Origin: an uncultured Collinsella sp.
GTDB taxonomy: Bacteria > Actinomycetota > Coriobacteriia > Coriobacteriales > Coriobacteriaceae
Direction: 5' to 3'
DNA: 64,000 nt
NCBI GenBank assembly: GCA_934668875.1
Contig: CAKUON010000001.1
Span: 124,001 to 188,000 of the forward strand
Part shown: one piece after another, positions 27,113-35,183 of the stretch
How positions within the stretch are numbered: position 1 is the first letter of the stretch
Layout: the number at the start of each line of letters is the position of its first letter
Notes under the pieces: generated by a model
Seen by the model: the letters and a program-made list of their open reading frames with translations, nothing else
Told to the model about the DNA's origin: nothing
The model's database searches: none
Position numbers and translations under genes: made by a program

Positions 27113-27237
27113 GGTTGCCCGGCGGGTCTTGGTTATGTTTGCTGCTCTACAGTCCTGGCTCGCACGAAGAGCACATTAAGTGCTCTTCGGCTCGTGCGGA
27201 ACTCGCGACAAACATAACCAAGCCCCACCGGGCAACC
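27113..27237 (+). repeat. Nested inverted-repeat element A
   Basis: Outer arms 27113-27141 and 27209-27237 pair over 29 bp with two mismatches. Inside, the core 27150-27203 begins CAGTCCTG, contains the apical hairpin CGAAGAGCAC-ATTAA-GTGCTCTTCG (27165-27189) and ends CGGCTCGTGCGGAACT. CGCACG and CGTGCG can form a second, asymmetric stem. The core is nearly the same as in element B, with two compensatory base-pair changes. Confidence 0.85.
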
Positions 27238-27272
27238 TACCAACTAGCTTCTTTTCAGCCCAGGCCCCTGTG

Positions 27273-27326
27273 TACCGCGCGTCGAAGATCTTCAAATTCA
27301 AACTGTCTGACAATCGATTCTTATAG
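27273..27326 (+). pseudogene. Remnant of a family 2 glycosyltransferase C-terminus
   Basis: In the plus strand this reads YRASKIFKFKLSDNRFL then stop. The neighbouring minus-strand glycosyltransferase ends LYRLASKIFKFN. The match (YR-ASKIFKF) also shows in DNA: both contain GAAGATCTT(C/T) and AAATTCAA in the matching order. It is a short leftover of an inverted paralogue whose remainder is gone. Confidence 0.6.
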
Positions 27327-27330
27327 CAAA

Positions 27331-27440
27331 GGCCCCTTGGCCTTTAGTTTGATACAAGTTCCGCACGAGCCGGAAAGCACTTAATGTGCTTTCCGTGCGA
27401 GCAGGACTGTTCGCAGTAGCAAACTAAAGGCCAAGGGGCC
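27331..27440 (-). repeat. Nested inverted-repeat element B
   Basis: Outer arms 27331-27351 and 27420-27440 are perfect over 21 bp and unrelated to those of element A except for a TTGG...GTTTGCT end. The core 27357-27409, read on the minus strand, equals that of element A apart from one missing G and two base-pair exchanges in the apical stem (CGGAAAGCAC/GTGCTTTCCG). Confidence 0.85.
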
Positions 27441-27472
27441 CAGTCAACCTATCAGCAGCGATTACTCAGCAG

Positions 27473-28504
27473 CTAGTTGAATTTGAAGATCTTTGAGGCA
27501 AGACGGTATAGGCCGAGTGTGGTTTTGTCTCCGGCCCGTCCGTGCAGATTGGTAAAGAAGCCCACCACACCATAACGTGCGCGACGATACATGCGCTCGT
27601 CGTAAGCCTTCAGATCATTCCACAGCGTCTTCAGGCGCTCATCGGCGCATTCTTCCTCGGAAAGCTTGGTGAGCACCGAACAGATCGCCATCATCATGGT
27701 GAAGTAGCCCATCATGTACGAGCGCAAGCGCGAAGACTCAACATCGCTGTACAGATGGAACGACTCCATCATAATGCGCGTAACGCGGAACTGCTGGTCC
27801 AGACGCTTGACCATCGTAGCCTCGTTGACACTCTGGCCCTCGCGGCCAATGAAGTAGCGGTAGAGGTCGATGTCGGCGTAGTACATGGTCTTGCAGCGCG
27901 GCAGCGGCACATAGGCGTAGATGTTATCCACGTAGAAGGTGTGCGGCGGCATAGGCAGGTTGGACTCGCGCAGCACGTCCGTGCGATAGCACAGACTGTG
28001 CATAAGCAGATTCTGGTCCAGACGGAAGTGCCCGATCTGATCCCAGGTGAAAATCTTTTTGCGCGGCAGGGCAAACTTGTAGCCAATAGCGGTATGCGTG
28101 CCCTCGTAGACCTTCTCGTACACGTAGTTGGAGATAAACAGGTCGACGCGCTGGTCGCGCTCCTCGAAGCCGCGCAGGATCGACAGCATGGTCGAAAGGG
28201 CCGCGCCGTCGAGCCAGTCGTCGGAGTCTACGACCTTGTAGTAGGTGCCCTGCGCCTCTCGCAGGCCCGAAAGGACGGCGATACCGTGGCCGCCGTTCTC
28301 CTGGTGTACCGCGCGGATGATACCGGGATAACGGGCCTCCCACTCGTCGGCCTTGGCGGCCGTCTCGTCCTTGGAGCCGTCGTCAACGACAATAATCTCG
28401 ATATCGGTGGCGTAATTGCTCCCCTCCAGAATGGAGGTGATGCAATGGTCCATGTCCTTGGCGGCGTTATACGAGGGAATACCGAATGTTATGACTTTAT
28501 GCAT
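27473..28504 (-). CDS. Family 2 glycosyltransferase
   Basis: A 343-residue GT-A enzyme without membrane segments. The N-terminal nucleotide-sugar domain shows VITFGIPSYNAAKDMDHCITSIL, IEIIVVDDGSKDETA, NGGHGIAVLSGLREAQG and the metal-binding VVDSDDWLD. The second half is helical and lacks known domains. Acceptor and sugar are unknown; coupling to glf, with an 8-bp overlap of start and stop, points to galactofuranose transfer onto a surface polysaccharide or glycolipid. The ATG at 28502-28504 was taken because the alignment with family members begins there; six in-frame codons lie upstream. Confidence 0.85.
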   Translation of the reverse strand: MHKVITFGIPSYNAAKDMDHCITSILEGSNYATDIEIIVVDDGSKDETAAKADEWEARYPGIIRAVHQENGGHGIAVLSGLREAQGTYYKVVDSDDWLDGAALSTMLSILRGFEERDQRVDLFISNYVYEKVYEGTHTAIGYKFALPRKKIFTWDQIGHFRLDQNLLMHSLCYRTDVLRESNLPMPPHTFYVDNIYAYVPLPRCKTMYYADIDLYRYFIGREGQSVNEATMVKRLDQQFRVTRIMMESFHLYSDVESSRLRSYMMGYFTMMMAICSVLTKLSEEECADERLKTLWNDLKAYDERMYRRARYGVVGFFTNLHGRAGDKTTLGLYRLASKIFKFN

Positions 28505-29699
28505 GGCAGGCGATAATCTCATCCGAAAGATCGAGGGCGGAATTGGTCACGGCGTCCATATCGTAGTAGCGATACTCGGCCAGGCGACCCACCGGGTGGA
28601 AGTTCGTCAGGTTCTGGACGCGCTCAAGATAGCGCTCGTAGAGCTCGCGGTTCTCGGGCTCAAGAATGGCGTAGTACGGCGTCTCGCCCGAGCCGGGCGT
28701 ATAGGCCTTGGAGTATTCCTTCATGATGGTGGTCTTGCCGGGCAGGACCTGACCGGTCATGTTCTTGAACTCGGTAATGCGCGTGTAGTCCTCGCTCGTG
28801 GTGTAGTTAACGGTGCCCACGGGCTGGAACTGATCCATATCGAGCGTCTCGAACTTCATATCGAGCGTGCGGTACGGCAGAGCACCCAGGTCGAGGTTGA
28901 ACAGCTCATCGAGCGGACCGGTGTAGACGATCTCGCCACCATAGACCTTGCCGTCAACTTTAACGGTGGTCTCGTCAATCTCGAACAGATCGCGAGCGTC
29001 CACGTCGCAGAATACATCGATCAGGTCGTGATCGAGCATATGCTCGAACAGCGCAGTGTAGCCGTCCTGCGGCATACCCTGGAAGGGGGCCTGCGGGAAG
29101 TAGCGATCGTCATCGCCCACAAAGACGGGAACGCGACCAGTGATCGAGGGATCGATCTGGTCGGGCGTCTGTCCCCACTGCTTCATGGTGTAATGCAAAA
29201 AGACGTTCTCGTAGACGTAGTCGGCGACCTCGGCAAGATCCGGGTCGTTCTTCTTGCGCAGCTCCATAATGGGCACCTTGACGTCCTTGCCAAAGGTCTC
29301 CACGAGCTTCTGATACAGCTCCTCGCCGCGCTCATCGCCAAAAGCAAGCTTGAGGCTCGCATGGTTGAAGGGCACGGGCATAAGAGTGCCGTTGATGTTG
29401 GCGAGCACCTTGTGCTGATAGTCCGTCCACTTGGTAAAGCGCGACAGGAAATTGTGCACGCGCTCGTTAAAGGTGTGGTAAATGTGCGGACCGTACTCGT
29501 GGATCAGGATTCCAGCCTCGTCAGCGCAGTCGTAGGCATTGCCCGCAATGTGGCTACGACGCTCCAGAACGGCAACGCGATAGCCGATAGTCTCGGCAAG
29601 ACGGCGGGCACAAACGGCACCAGCGTACCCGGCACCGACAACGATCATGTCGTACGCACCGGCATTAAAGCCTTCAGGCAGGCCTGAGGTAATCTGCAT
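28497..29699 (-). CDS. glf: UDP-galactopyranose mutase
   Basis: FAD enzyme that converts UDP-Galp to UDP-Galf. The 400 residues start with an extra 17 and then the FAD-binding YDMIVVGAGYAGAVCARRLAE. Further blocks are HIAGNAYD, HEYGPHIYHTFN, the mobile-loop region NHASLKLAF, FLHYTMKQWG and the C-terminal VGRLAEYRYYDMD with the conserved Tyr/Asp. Full length. AAGGAG at 7 nt precedes the ATG. First gene of a two-gene operon with the glycosyltransferase. Confidence 0.96.
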   Translation of the reverse strand: MQITSGLPEGFNAGAYDMIVVGAGYAGAVCARRLAETIGYRVAVLERRSHIAGNAYDCADEAGILIHEYGPHIYHTFNERVHNFLSRFTKWTDYQHKVLANINGTLMPVPFNHASLKLAFGDERGEELYQKLVETFGKDVKVPIMELRKKNDPDLAEVADYVYENVFLHYTMKQWGQTPDQIDPSITGRVPVFVGDDDRYFPQAPFQGMPQDGYTALFEHMLDHDLIDVFCDVDARDLFEIDETTVKVDGKVYGGEIVYTGPLDELFNLDLGALPYRTLDMKFETLDMDQFQPVGTVNYTTSEDYTRITEFKNMTGQVLPGKTTIMKEYSKAYTPGSGETPYYAILEPENRELYERYLERVQNLTNFHPVGRLAEYRYYDMDAVTNSALDLSDEIIACHA

Positions 29700-29857
29700 C
29701 GATACTCCTTGTCAAAAGCCACACGCTTTTTAACTGGGCTTTTTCTCGAACATACGTCGAGACATATTTATCAGAGCGATTATAGCGCTAATGCGTCCTA
29801 TAATGAGCTTGCCACACAAGGAAAGCTCAAGCACCGCGGCGAACATAATTGAAAGGT

Positions 29858-29878
29858 AAACCCGCTAGCAGCGGGTTT
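29858..29878 (+). terminator. Short hairpin upstream of pta
   Basis: AAACCCGCT-AGC-AGCGGGTTT followed by ATTCG. It lies about 55 bp before the pta start, so it may be an attenuator, or a barrier between the divergent glf and pta units. The T-run is short. Confidence 0.45.
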
Positions 29879-29931
29879 ATTCGTGAACAGCCGGGTGCCT
29901 GGAGCTTAGCGAAACGCTTGTAAGGAGTAAC

Positions 29932-30912
29932 ATGAGCGATTTCCTAAACCGTATGAAGTCTGCCGCCAAGGCCGACCTTAAGACCATCGTCCTGCCCGAG
30001 GGCGAGGATCCGCGCACCATCGTCGCGGCTACTAAGATCATCGAGGAGGGTCTGGCCAAGATCGTCATCCTGGGCAACCCCGACGAGATCGACGTTCCCG
30101 GCGCCACCATCATCGACCCGCGCAACGCCGAGAAGCACGAGGAGTACGCGCAGAAGTTTGCCGAGCTCCGCGCTAAGAAGGGCGTCACCATCGAGCAGGC
30201 TCGCGCCCAGGTGATGGATGCCACCTACTTTGGCACCATGATGGTCAAGATGGGCGATGCCGACGGCCTGGTCTCCGGCGCTTGCCACTCCACCGCCGAC
30301 ACCCTGCGCCCCGCGCTGCAGATCCTCAAGACCGCCCCGGGTACCAAGCTGGTCTCGGCCTTCTTCGTGATGTGCACCGACACCCCGCAGTTTGGCACCG
30401 ACGGCACGCTGATCTTCGCCGACTGCGGCCTTAACATCAACCCGTCCTCTGACGAGCTCTCCGAGATCGCCATCGCCTCGGCTCACTCCTGGTCCACCTT
30501 CATGGGCAACGTCGAGCCGCACGTAGCCATGCTCTCCTACTCCACCATGGGCTCCGCCGGCGGCGAGGTCGCCAAGAAGGTCCAGGAAGCCGTGAAGTTC
30601 TGCAAGGAGAAGGCCCCCGAGCTCGCCATCGATGGCGACCTGCAGCTCGATGCCGCTATCGTCCCCACCGTCGCCCAGCTCAAGGCTCCCGGCTCCTCCG
30701 TCGCCGGCAAGGCCAACGTGCTCGTGTTCCCCGACCTCGAGGCCGGTAACATCGGCTACAAGTTGGTCCAGCGCTTCGCCGGCGCCGACGCCTACGGCCC
30801 CATCCTGCAGGGCATTGCCAAGCCGGTCAACGACCTGTCGCGCGGCTGCTCTGCCGACGACATCGTGGGTGTCGTGGCCATCACCGCCGTCCAGGCTCAG
30901 ATGGCTGAGTAG
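29932..30912 (+). CDS. pta: Phosphate acetyltransferase
   Basis: Converts acetyl-CoA and phosphate to acetyl phosphate, the first step of substrate-level ATP formation through acetate. The 326 residues are of the short, single-domain type: IVLPEGEDPRTIVAATKI, GMADGLVSGA-like MGDADGLVSGACHSTADTLRPAL, FADCGLNINPSSDELSEIA, VAMLSYSTMGSAGG and NVLVFPDLEAGNIGYKLVQR. ATG follows AAGGAGTAAC. It faces ackA copy 1, with 350 bp between. Codon bias is strong, in keeping with high expression. Confidence 0.97.
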   Translation: MSDFLNRMKSAAKADLKTIVLPEGEDPRTIVAATKIIEEGLAKIVILGNPDEIDVPGATIIDPRNAEKHEEYAQKFAELRAKKGVTIEQARAQVMDATYFGTMMVKMGDADGLVSGACHSTADTLRPALQILKTAPGTKLVSAFFVMCTDTPQFGTDGTLIFADCGLNINPSSDELSEIAIASAHSWSTFMGNVEPHVAMLSYSTMGSAGGEVAKKVQEAVKFCKEKAPELAIDGDLQLDAAIVPTVAQLKAPGSSVAGKANVLVFPDLEAGNIGYKLVQRFAGADAYGPILQGIAKPVNDLSRGCSADDIVGVVAITAVQAQMAE

Positions 30913-30927
30913 CGGACGTATCCCCTC

Positions 30928-31054
30928 GGGTCTCTACAGGGTAAAGCTCTGAAAACGTCCTCGGACATGTCGGAAGCCCCCGCTGCGCACTACGTGCGGC
31001 GGGGGCTTCCTCCGTCCTGCGGGATGTTTTCAGAGCTGTACCCTGTAGGGACCC
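30928..31054. repeat. Nested inverted repeat between pta and ackA1
   Basis: Outer arms 30928-30960 and 31022-31054 pair over 33 bp with three mismatches (GGGTCTCTACAGGG side). Inside, GGAAGCCCCCGC (30972-30983) and GCGGGGGCTTCC (30999-31010) form a perfect 12-bp stem with a smaller hairpin at its tip. It starts 16 bp after the pta stop. The two-tier architecture resembles elements A and B, but the core is different. Confidence 0.85.
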
Positions 31055-31202
31055 TACCGCCACGTGGCATTTAGGGAATCTGGGGTGGACGGCGGCTTGG
31101 CTACGAGCTGGGGCTGAAGATCTGGATGGCTGGGTGCCGTTGCTGGGAGCGCAGGCGTTACTGGTGATGGTCACTTTGGGACTGGTATTTCCGCTTGCTA
31201 GC

Positions 31203-31239
31203 AAAAAGGCCTCCGGAGCTCGTTGCTCTGGAGGCCTTT
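31203..31239 (-). terminator. Terminator of ackA1 (bidirectional)
   Basis: AAAGGCCTCCGGAGC pairs with GCTCTGGAGGCCTTT over 15 positions with one G-T pair; five T follow on the minus strand. Confidence 0.85.
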
Positions 31240-31261
31240 CTCTCAATTGCAGACGAATGCG

Positions 31262-32440
31262 TTAGTTATTGCCAGTCAGACGCTCGACGTCGTGGGCGAT
31301 CATGTATTCTTCGTCGGTGGGGATGACCATGACCGTGACGGTGGAGCCGGCGGCACTGATGACCTGCGGGCCGTTGCCCACGGCCTCGCGGTTCTTGTTG
31401 TTGTCGATGCGCACGCCCAGCCACTCAAAGCAGTCGCAGAAAGCCTTGCGGATCGACCAGTCGTTCTCGCCGATGCCGGCGGTAAAGGTGATGGTATCCA
31501 CGCCAGCCATGGAGGCAATCATGGAACCTGCCTGCTGCATGGCCTTGTAGGCGAACATGTCGAAGGCGAGCAGGCAGCGCTCGTCACCCTCGGAGGCGCG
31601 GGTGCGGATGTCGCGGGCGTCGTTGGAGATACCCGAGATGGCAAGCAGACCGGACTGCTTGTTCATCATGTCGTCGACTTCCTGGTAGCTGTAGCCGCCC
31701 TCGCGCTGCAGGTAGCACACGGTGGCCGGGTCGATGGAACCGCAACGGGTACCCATCATCAGGCCGTCGAGCGGCGTGAGACCCATCGTGGTATCGCGGC
31801 ATACGCCGTCCTCGATAGCGGCGAGCGAGGCGCCGTTGCCCAGGTGGCACGACAGCAGACGGTGGCAGCGCGTGCCCAGGATCTTCTTGGCCATCATCCA
31901 CTCGTAACGGTGGCTCGTGCCGTGGGCGCCGTACTTGCGCACGTGATACTTGTCGCAGACGTCCTTGGGCAGGGCGTAGGTGTAGGCGACCTCGGGCATC
32001 GTCATATGGAACGACGTATCGAAGACGGCCACGTTGGGCAGCTCCGGATACTTCTCACGGCAATACTCAATCGCTGCGGCCTCACCGTAGTTGTGCAGCG
32101 GGGCAAGCGGCGCCACCTCAAGGATCTTGGCCATGACCTCATCGTCGACGACCGCGGAATCATCGAAGTACCAGCCGCCCTGAACGATACGGTGGCCGAT
32201 GCCATCGATCGTAAAGTCGGTCTTCTCGAGCTCCTCGAGCACGCGCGCGATAGCCGAGCGGTGGTCGGGGAAAGGAATCTCCTCGGTCTGCTTGGCACCA
32301 CCGTTCTCGGAGTGGCCAAAGATGCCCATCTCCGAGCCGATGCGCTCGCAGTTACCCTTGGCGAAAACCTCGCGGGTATCGGTGTCCAAAAGCTGATATT
32401 TAAGGCTCGAGCTGCCGGCGTTGACAACAAGTACGTTCAT
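31262..32440 (-). CDS. ackA: Acetate kinase, copy 1
   Basis: Transfers phosphate from acetyl phosphate to ADP. The 392 residues hold all key residues of the ASKHA fold: Asn in NAGSSSLKY, Arg in GIGHRIV, His in LAPLHN, Asp in VFDTSFH, His in GAHGTSH, Arg in GTRCGSIDPA and Glu in IPTDEEY. The usual VHGGE reads VQGGW; bifidobacterial enzymes also have VQGG, so this is a lineage trait and not a defect. It is a clear paralogue of copy 2 but well diverged (for instance, GRCHRLLSCHLGNGAS versus NGEARKVVVCHIGSGAS regions). ATG follows AAGGAGTCTC. Confidence 0.97.
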   Translation of the reverse strand: MNVLVVNAGSSSLKYQLLDTDTREVFAKGNCERIGSEMGIFGHSENGGAKQTEEIPFPDHRSAIARVLEELEKTDFTIDGIGHRIVQGGWYFDDSAVVDDEVMAKILEVAPLAPLHNYGEAAAIEYCREKYPELPNVAVFDTSFHMTMPEVAYTYALPKDVCDKYHVRKYGAHGTSHRYEWMMAKKILGTRCHRLLSCHLGNGASLAAIEDGVCRDTTMGLTPLDGLMMGTRCGSIDPATVCYLQREGGYSYQEVDDMMNKQSGLLAISGISNDARDIRTRASEGDERCLLAFDMFAYKAMQQAGSMIASMAGVDTITFTAGIGENDWSIRKAFCDCFEWLGVRIDNNKNREAVGNGPQVISAAGSTVTVMVIPTDEEYMIAHDVERLTGNN

Positions 32441-32553
32441 GAGACTCCTTCGTGATTACAGAACGGTCGGCAAACCCATAAGGCGGCCGTATCCTTAATA
32501 AGAAGTTATCAGAATTCAATAAATATCTATTAAACTCTTCGCCCAAAGCGCAT

Positions 32554-32592
32554 AAAAGGGGGCTGAACGGCACAAGGCCATCCAGTCCCCTC
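32554..32592 (-). terminator. Terminator of ackA2
   Basis: Minus-strand imperfect stem (GGGG-A-CTG... with ...CAG-CCCC) followed by TTTTATG, about 15-50 bp after the ackA2 stop. It separates the two ackA genes, suggesting each has its own promoter. Confidence 0.55.
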
Positions 32593-32604
32593 CCCTTGCA
32601 TCAA

Positions 32605-33783
32605 TTACTTGCCGTTGACGATGCGCTCGACGTCGGAAGCGATCATGAACTCCTCGTCCGTGGGGATGACGAAGATCTTGACCTTGGAATCCTTGGCGGA
32701 CAGGCACCAGGCGCCATCGCCACGCAGGGCGTTGCGAGCGTGATCCATCTTGACGCCCATAAAGGCCAGACGGTCGGCCACACCGGCGCGGACGGCCGGA
32801 GCGTGCTCGCCGATGCCGGCGGTAAAGACGAGCGTGTCCATGCCGCACATGGAGGTGGCCATCTCGGCGGCCTTGGCGGCAATCTTGTAGACGAACATGT
32901 CGAAGGCGAGCTGAGCCTCGGGGTCGCCAGCGGCGGCGAGCTCCTCGACGTTGCGGCAGTCGTTGGTCTTGCCGCCGGTCACAGCCATGAGGCCAGACTT
33001 CTTGTTCATCATCTCGTCAACCTCGTCGAAGGTGTATCCGCCCTCGCGCTGCAGGTAGCACACGGTAGCCGGGTCGATGGAGCCGCAACGGGTGCCCATC
33101 ATGACGCCGTCGAGCGGGGTAAGGCCCATGGTGGTGTCCATGCACTTGCCGTCCTCGATGGCGCATAGAGAGGCGCCGGAACCGATGTGGCACACGACGA
33201 CCTTGCGGGCCTCGCCGTTAGTCATCTCGGCGACCTTCTTGGAGATGTAGCGATAGCTGGTGCCGTGAGCGCCGTACTTACGGATGTGCAGCTTGTCGCA
33301 AACGTCCTTGGGCAGGGCGTAGGTCTTGGCGACCTCGGGCATGTTGAAGTGGAAAGCGGTGTCGTAGACCGTGACGTTGGGCAGGTCGGGATACTGCTCC
33401 AGGCAGTACTCGATAACGTTGGCCTCGGGGTTGTTGTGCAGCGGGGCGAGCGGGGCGACCTCGCGGATCTTGGCAAGAACGTCCTCGTCGACGAGGGAGG
33501 AATCGCCAAAGTACCAACCGCCCTGAACGATACGGTGGCCGATGCCCTCGATCTTGACGCCGTTAGCCTCGAGGTCCTTCAGGACGACCTCGATGGCGAC
33601 CTTGTGGTCGGGGAACTCGATGTTCTCGGTCACCTTCTTGGAGCCGTTGGCAGCGTGGGTGAAGGTGCCGCCGGTAAAGCAGACGCGCTCGCAGGAGCCC
33701 TTTGCGGACACCTTGTGGGACTTGGTATCGATGACCTGATACTTAAGGGTCGAAGATCCTGCGTTGACGACCAGAACGTTCAT
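32605..33783 (-). CDS. ackA: Acetate kinase, copy 2
   Basis: Same length (392) and fold as copy 1, with NAGSSTLKY, GIGHRIVQGGWYF, LAPLHN, VYDTAFH, GAHGTSYRY (Tyr instead of the usual His after TS), GTRCGSIDPA and IPTDEEF. The codon usage is more C/G-ended than copy 1, which suggests that it is the more highly expressed one. It is the upstream member of the tandem. RBS TAGGGAGACAC. The tandem may serve different directions or conditions (acetate formation versus uptake); that is inference. Confidence 0.97.
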   Translation of the reverse strand: MNVLVVNAGSSTLKYQVIDTKSHKVSAKGSCERVCFTGGTFTHAANGSKKVTENIEFPDHKVAIEVVLKDLEANGVKIEGIGHRIVQGGWYFGDSSLVDEDVLAKIREVAPLAPLHNNPEANVIEYCLEQYPDLPNVTVYDTAFHFNMPEVAKTYALPKDVCDKLHIRKYGAHGTSYRYISKKVAEMTNGEARKVVVCHIGSGASLCAIEDGKCMDTTMGLTPLDGVMMGTRCGSIDPATVCYLQREGGYTFDEVDEMMNKKSGLMAVTGGKTNDCRNVEELAAAGDPEAQLAFDMFVYKIAAKAAEMATSMCGMDTLVFTAGIGEHAPAVRAGVADRLAFMGVKMDHARNALRGDGAWCLSAKDSKVKIFVIPTDEEFMIASDVERIVNGK

Positions 33784-33836
33784 GTGTCTCCCTACTAACA
33801 GGCGGTGTGGCGCCGCCAGGTTACATACGCTTCAAT

Positions 33837-33870
33837 AATAAACCCAAACGCCCTCGCGCTCGGGTTTATT
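33837..33870. terminator. Bidirectional terminator between MFS carrier and ackA2
   Basis: AATAAACCC (33837-33845) and GGGTTTATT (33862-33870), perfect 9-bp arms with a GC-rich 16-nt loop that can pair inside. It lies downstream of the MFS gene on the minus strand and upstream of ackA2. Confidence 0.75.
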
Positions 33871-33903
33871 GCGTTGATATATAAGTTATCGATGCATGCA
33901 TGC

Positions 33904-35064
33904 TCATGGTCTTTGACTTGTAAGGCGAAATAGCGCGGGGACATACGCCAGAGAAGAAATCCCAAGCGCAACAAGCAGCACAACCCGAATACCCACAACG
34001 CTACTCAACACAGCATTGAGCAGATAGAAAAGAACGGCGCCCACCGCCACCATCTGGCTTTGAACCGAAATCAACGAACAGCGCATCGATGAATCAGCAG
34101 CATTTTGAAAAACTGAGTATTTGATTGGGGCAAACAACGCGTAAGCGACCGTCTGCAGCACATAAAACACAGGCAATAAATAGGCTGGAGTAAAGGGGAG
34201 CAAAAACAAGGCGGTTAGGCAAAGACGCGCTATGCCGCAAATGCGCGCAAAACGGCCCTTGTCGACACGAGCAATCACGCTGGGCACAATGAACCCTATG
34301 GAGGCGGAGACAAAGAGCTGGACCGCAATGGTCACACCCGAAGCGATGGCATTCATTCCGCGACCCGCAAGCAGCAGCGAGAAAAAGTCTTCCAAAGCGA
34401 CGAAAGCAAATGCCTGAGAACAGTCCATGATGAACGCTGAGCGAAGAATGCCGTTACCCGCAATTGCGTCCCCGATCATCTTCGGGCTAATTCCACGCCC
34501 GGGCGTCACAGTGGTGTCCCCTCTTCGTCCCCCAGGAATATAGGCAACGACAACCAACGTCAACAGCATTGCAACGATATCGATCGAAAGACCGATGAGA
34601 TACGCGCTGGCAGACGAGATGAAACCGCCCACACAAGCAGAAAGGGCATAAGACGCATAGAAGACGAATCGCTCAACCACATTAAGTCTCACGAGCTGTT
34701 CTTGGGAGACGCTGTCAATATAAATCGCTTCGATGGATCCGCTCACGCATGCGACGGCAAAACCCTTGAGAACAAATGCTCCGATTAAAAGCAGAGGAGA
34801 CCGGATGAGAAGCAGGGCGGCATAGTACCCGAGCATTCCCACGACGCCGACGAGGCCACTCGCCTTTCGCCCAAACCTGTCAGCAATAAAGCCAGTGGGA
34901 ATCTCCAGAATGAACTTGCTCACTTGGTATGCAATCATCATGCCAGAAATCGCCACCATCGAGAATCCGACAAACTCAAGGTAAACCGTCAGAAAAAACA
35001 AGATGGTGCTGAAGTTCGATAGGAAAACGAACGCCATATAAAGCAAAACCATACGGTTTTTCAT
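33904..35064 (-). CDS. MFS transporter
   Basis: A 386-residue carrier with about 12 membrane helices. Motif A of the major facilitator superfamily is present between helices 2 and 3 (GFIADRFGRKASG), and the N-terminal half reads ILFFLTVYLEFVGFSMVAISGMMIAY. Substrate is unknown; the overall look is of the small drug/solute MFS group. ATG at 35062-35064 is chosen because GGAGGG is 6 nt upstream; seven upstream codons are dropped. It follows the LysR gene on the same strand by about 120 bp and may be its target. GC content is lower than in the core genes nearby, hinting at transfer. Confidence 0.85.
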   Translation of the reverse strand: MKNRMVLLYMAFVFLSNFSTILFFLTVYLEFVGFSMVAISGMMIAYQVSKFILEIPTGFIADRFGRKASGLVGVVGMLGYYAALLLIRSPLLLIGAFVLKGFAVACVSGSIEAIYIDSVSQEQLVRLNVVERFVFYASYALSACVGGFISSASAYLIGLSIDIVAMLLTLVVVAYIPGGRRGDTTVTPGRGISPKMIGDAIAGNGILRSAFIMDCSQAFAFVALEDFFSLLLAGRGMNAIASGVTIAVQLFVSASIGFIVPSVIARVDKGRFARICGIARLCLTALFLLPFTPAYLLPVFYVLQTVAYALFAPIKYSVFQNAADSSMRCSLISVQSQMVAVGAVLFYLLNAVLSSVVGIRVVLLVALGISSLAYVPALFRLTSQRP

Positions 35065-35183
35065 GCTTCGCCCTCCAAGAGTCAATAATCCAAACCGAAA
35101 TCGTTGAAAAGTATGAGGGCGAAGCCGTCAACCATGCGTTGCAAAGCGTCAATATTCACTTGATGCCACGATACCAAATAGTC

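Larger units (their letters stand above)
27101..27472. other. Convergent intergenic region with two structured repeats (370 bp)
   Basis: No intact gene. It contains two long inverted repeats (27113-27237 and 27331-27440) with a common internal core in opposite orientation, and between them a remnant of a glycosyltransferase C-terminus (27273-27326). Confidence 0.8.
30913..31261. other. Convergent intergenic region pta/ackA1 (350 bp)
   Basis: Holds the nested inverted repeat, then about 150 bp (31055-31202) in which I see nothing, then a bidirectional terminator at 31203-31239. Confidence 0.6.

Noticed and set aside
27101..27472. Inverted-repeat pair as ends of an insertion sequence
   Set aside because: There is no transposase between or near them, and each is a closed palindrome in itself rather than a terminal repeat.
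30881..31246. Minus-strand open frame of 121 codons covering the pta/ackA1 gap
   Set aside because: Overlaps the inverted repeat and pta end, no ribosome-binding site, low-complexity Pro/Ser/Arg product.
31262..33783. Acetate kinases with VQGGW instead of VHGGE as inactive copies
   Set aside because: Bifidobacterial acetate kinases also have VQGG, and the Asn, Arg, two His, Asp and Glu catalytic positions are intact. It is a lineage variant.
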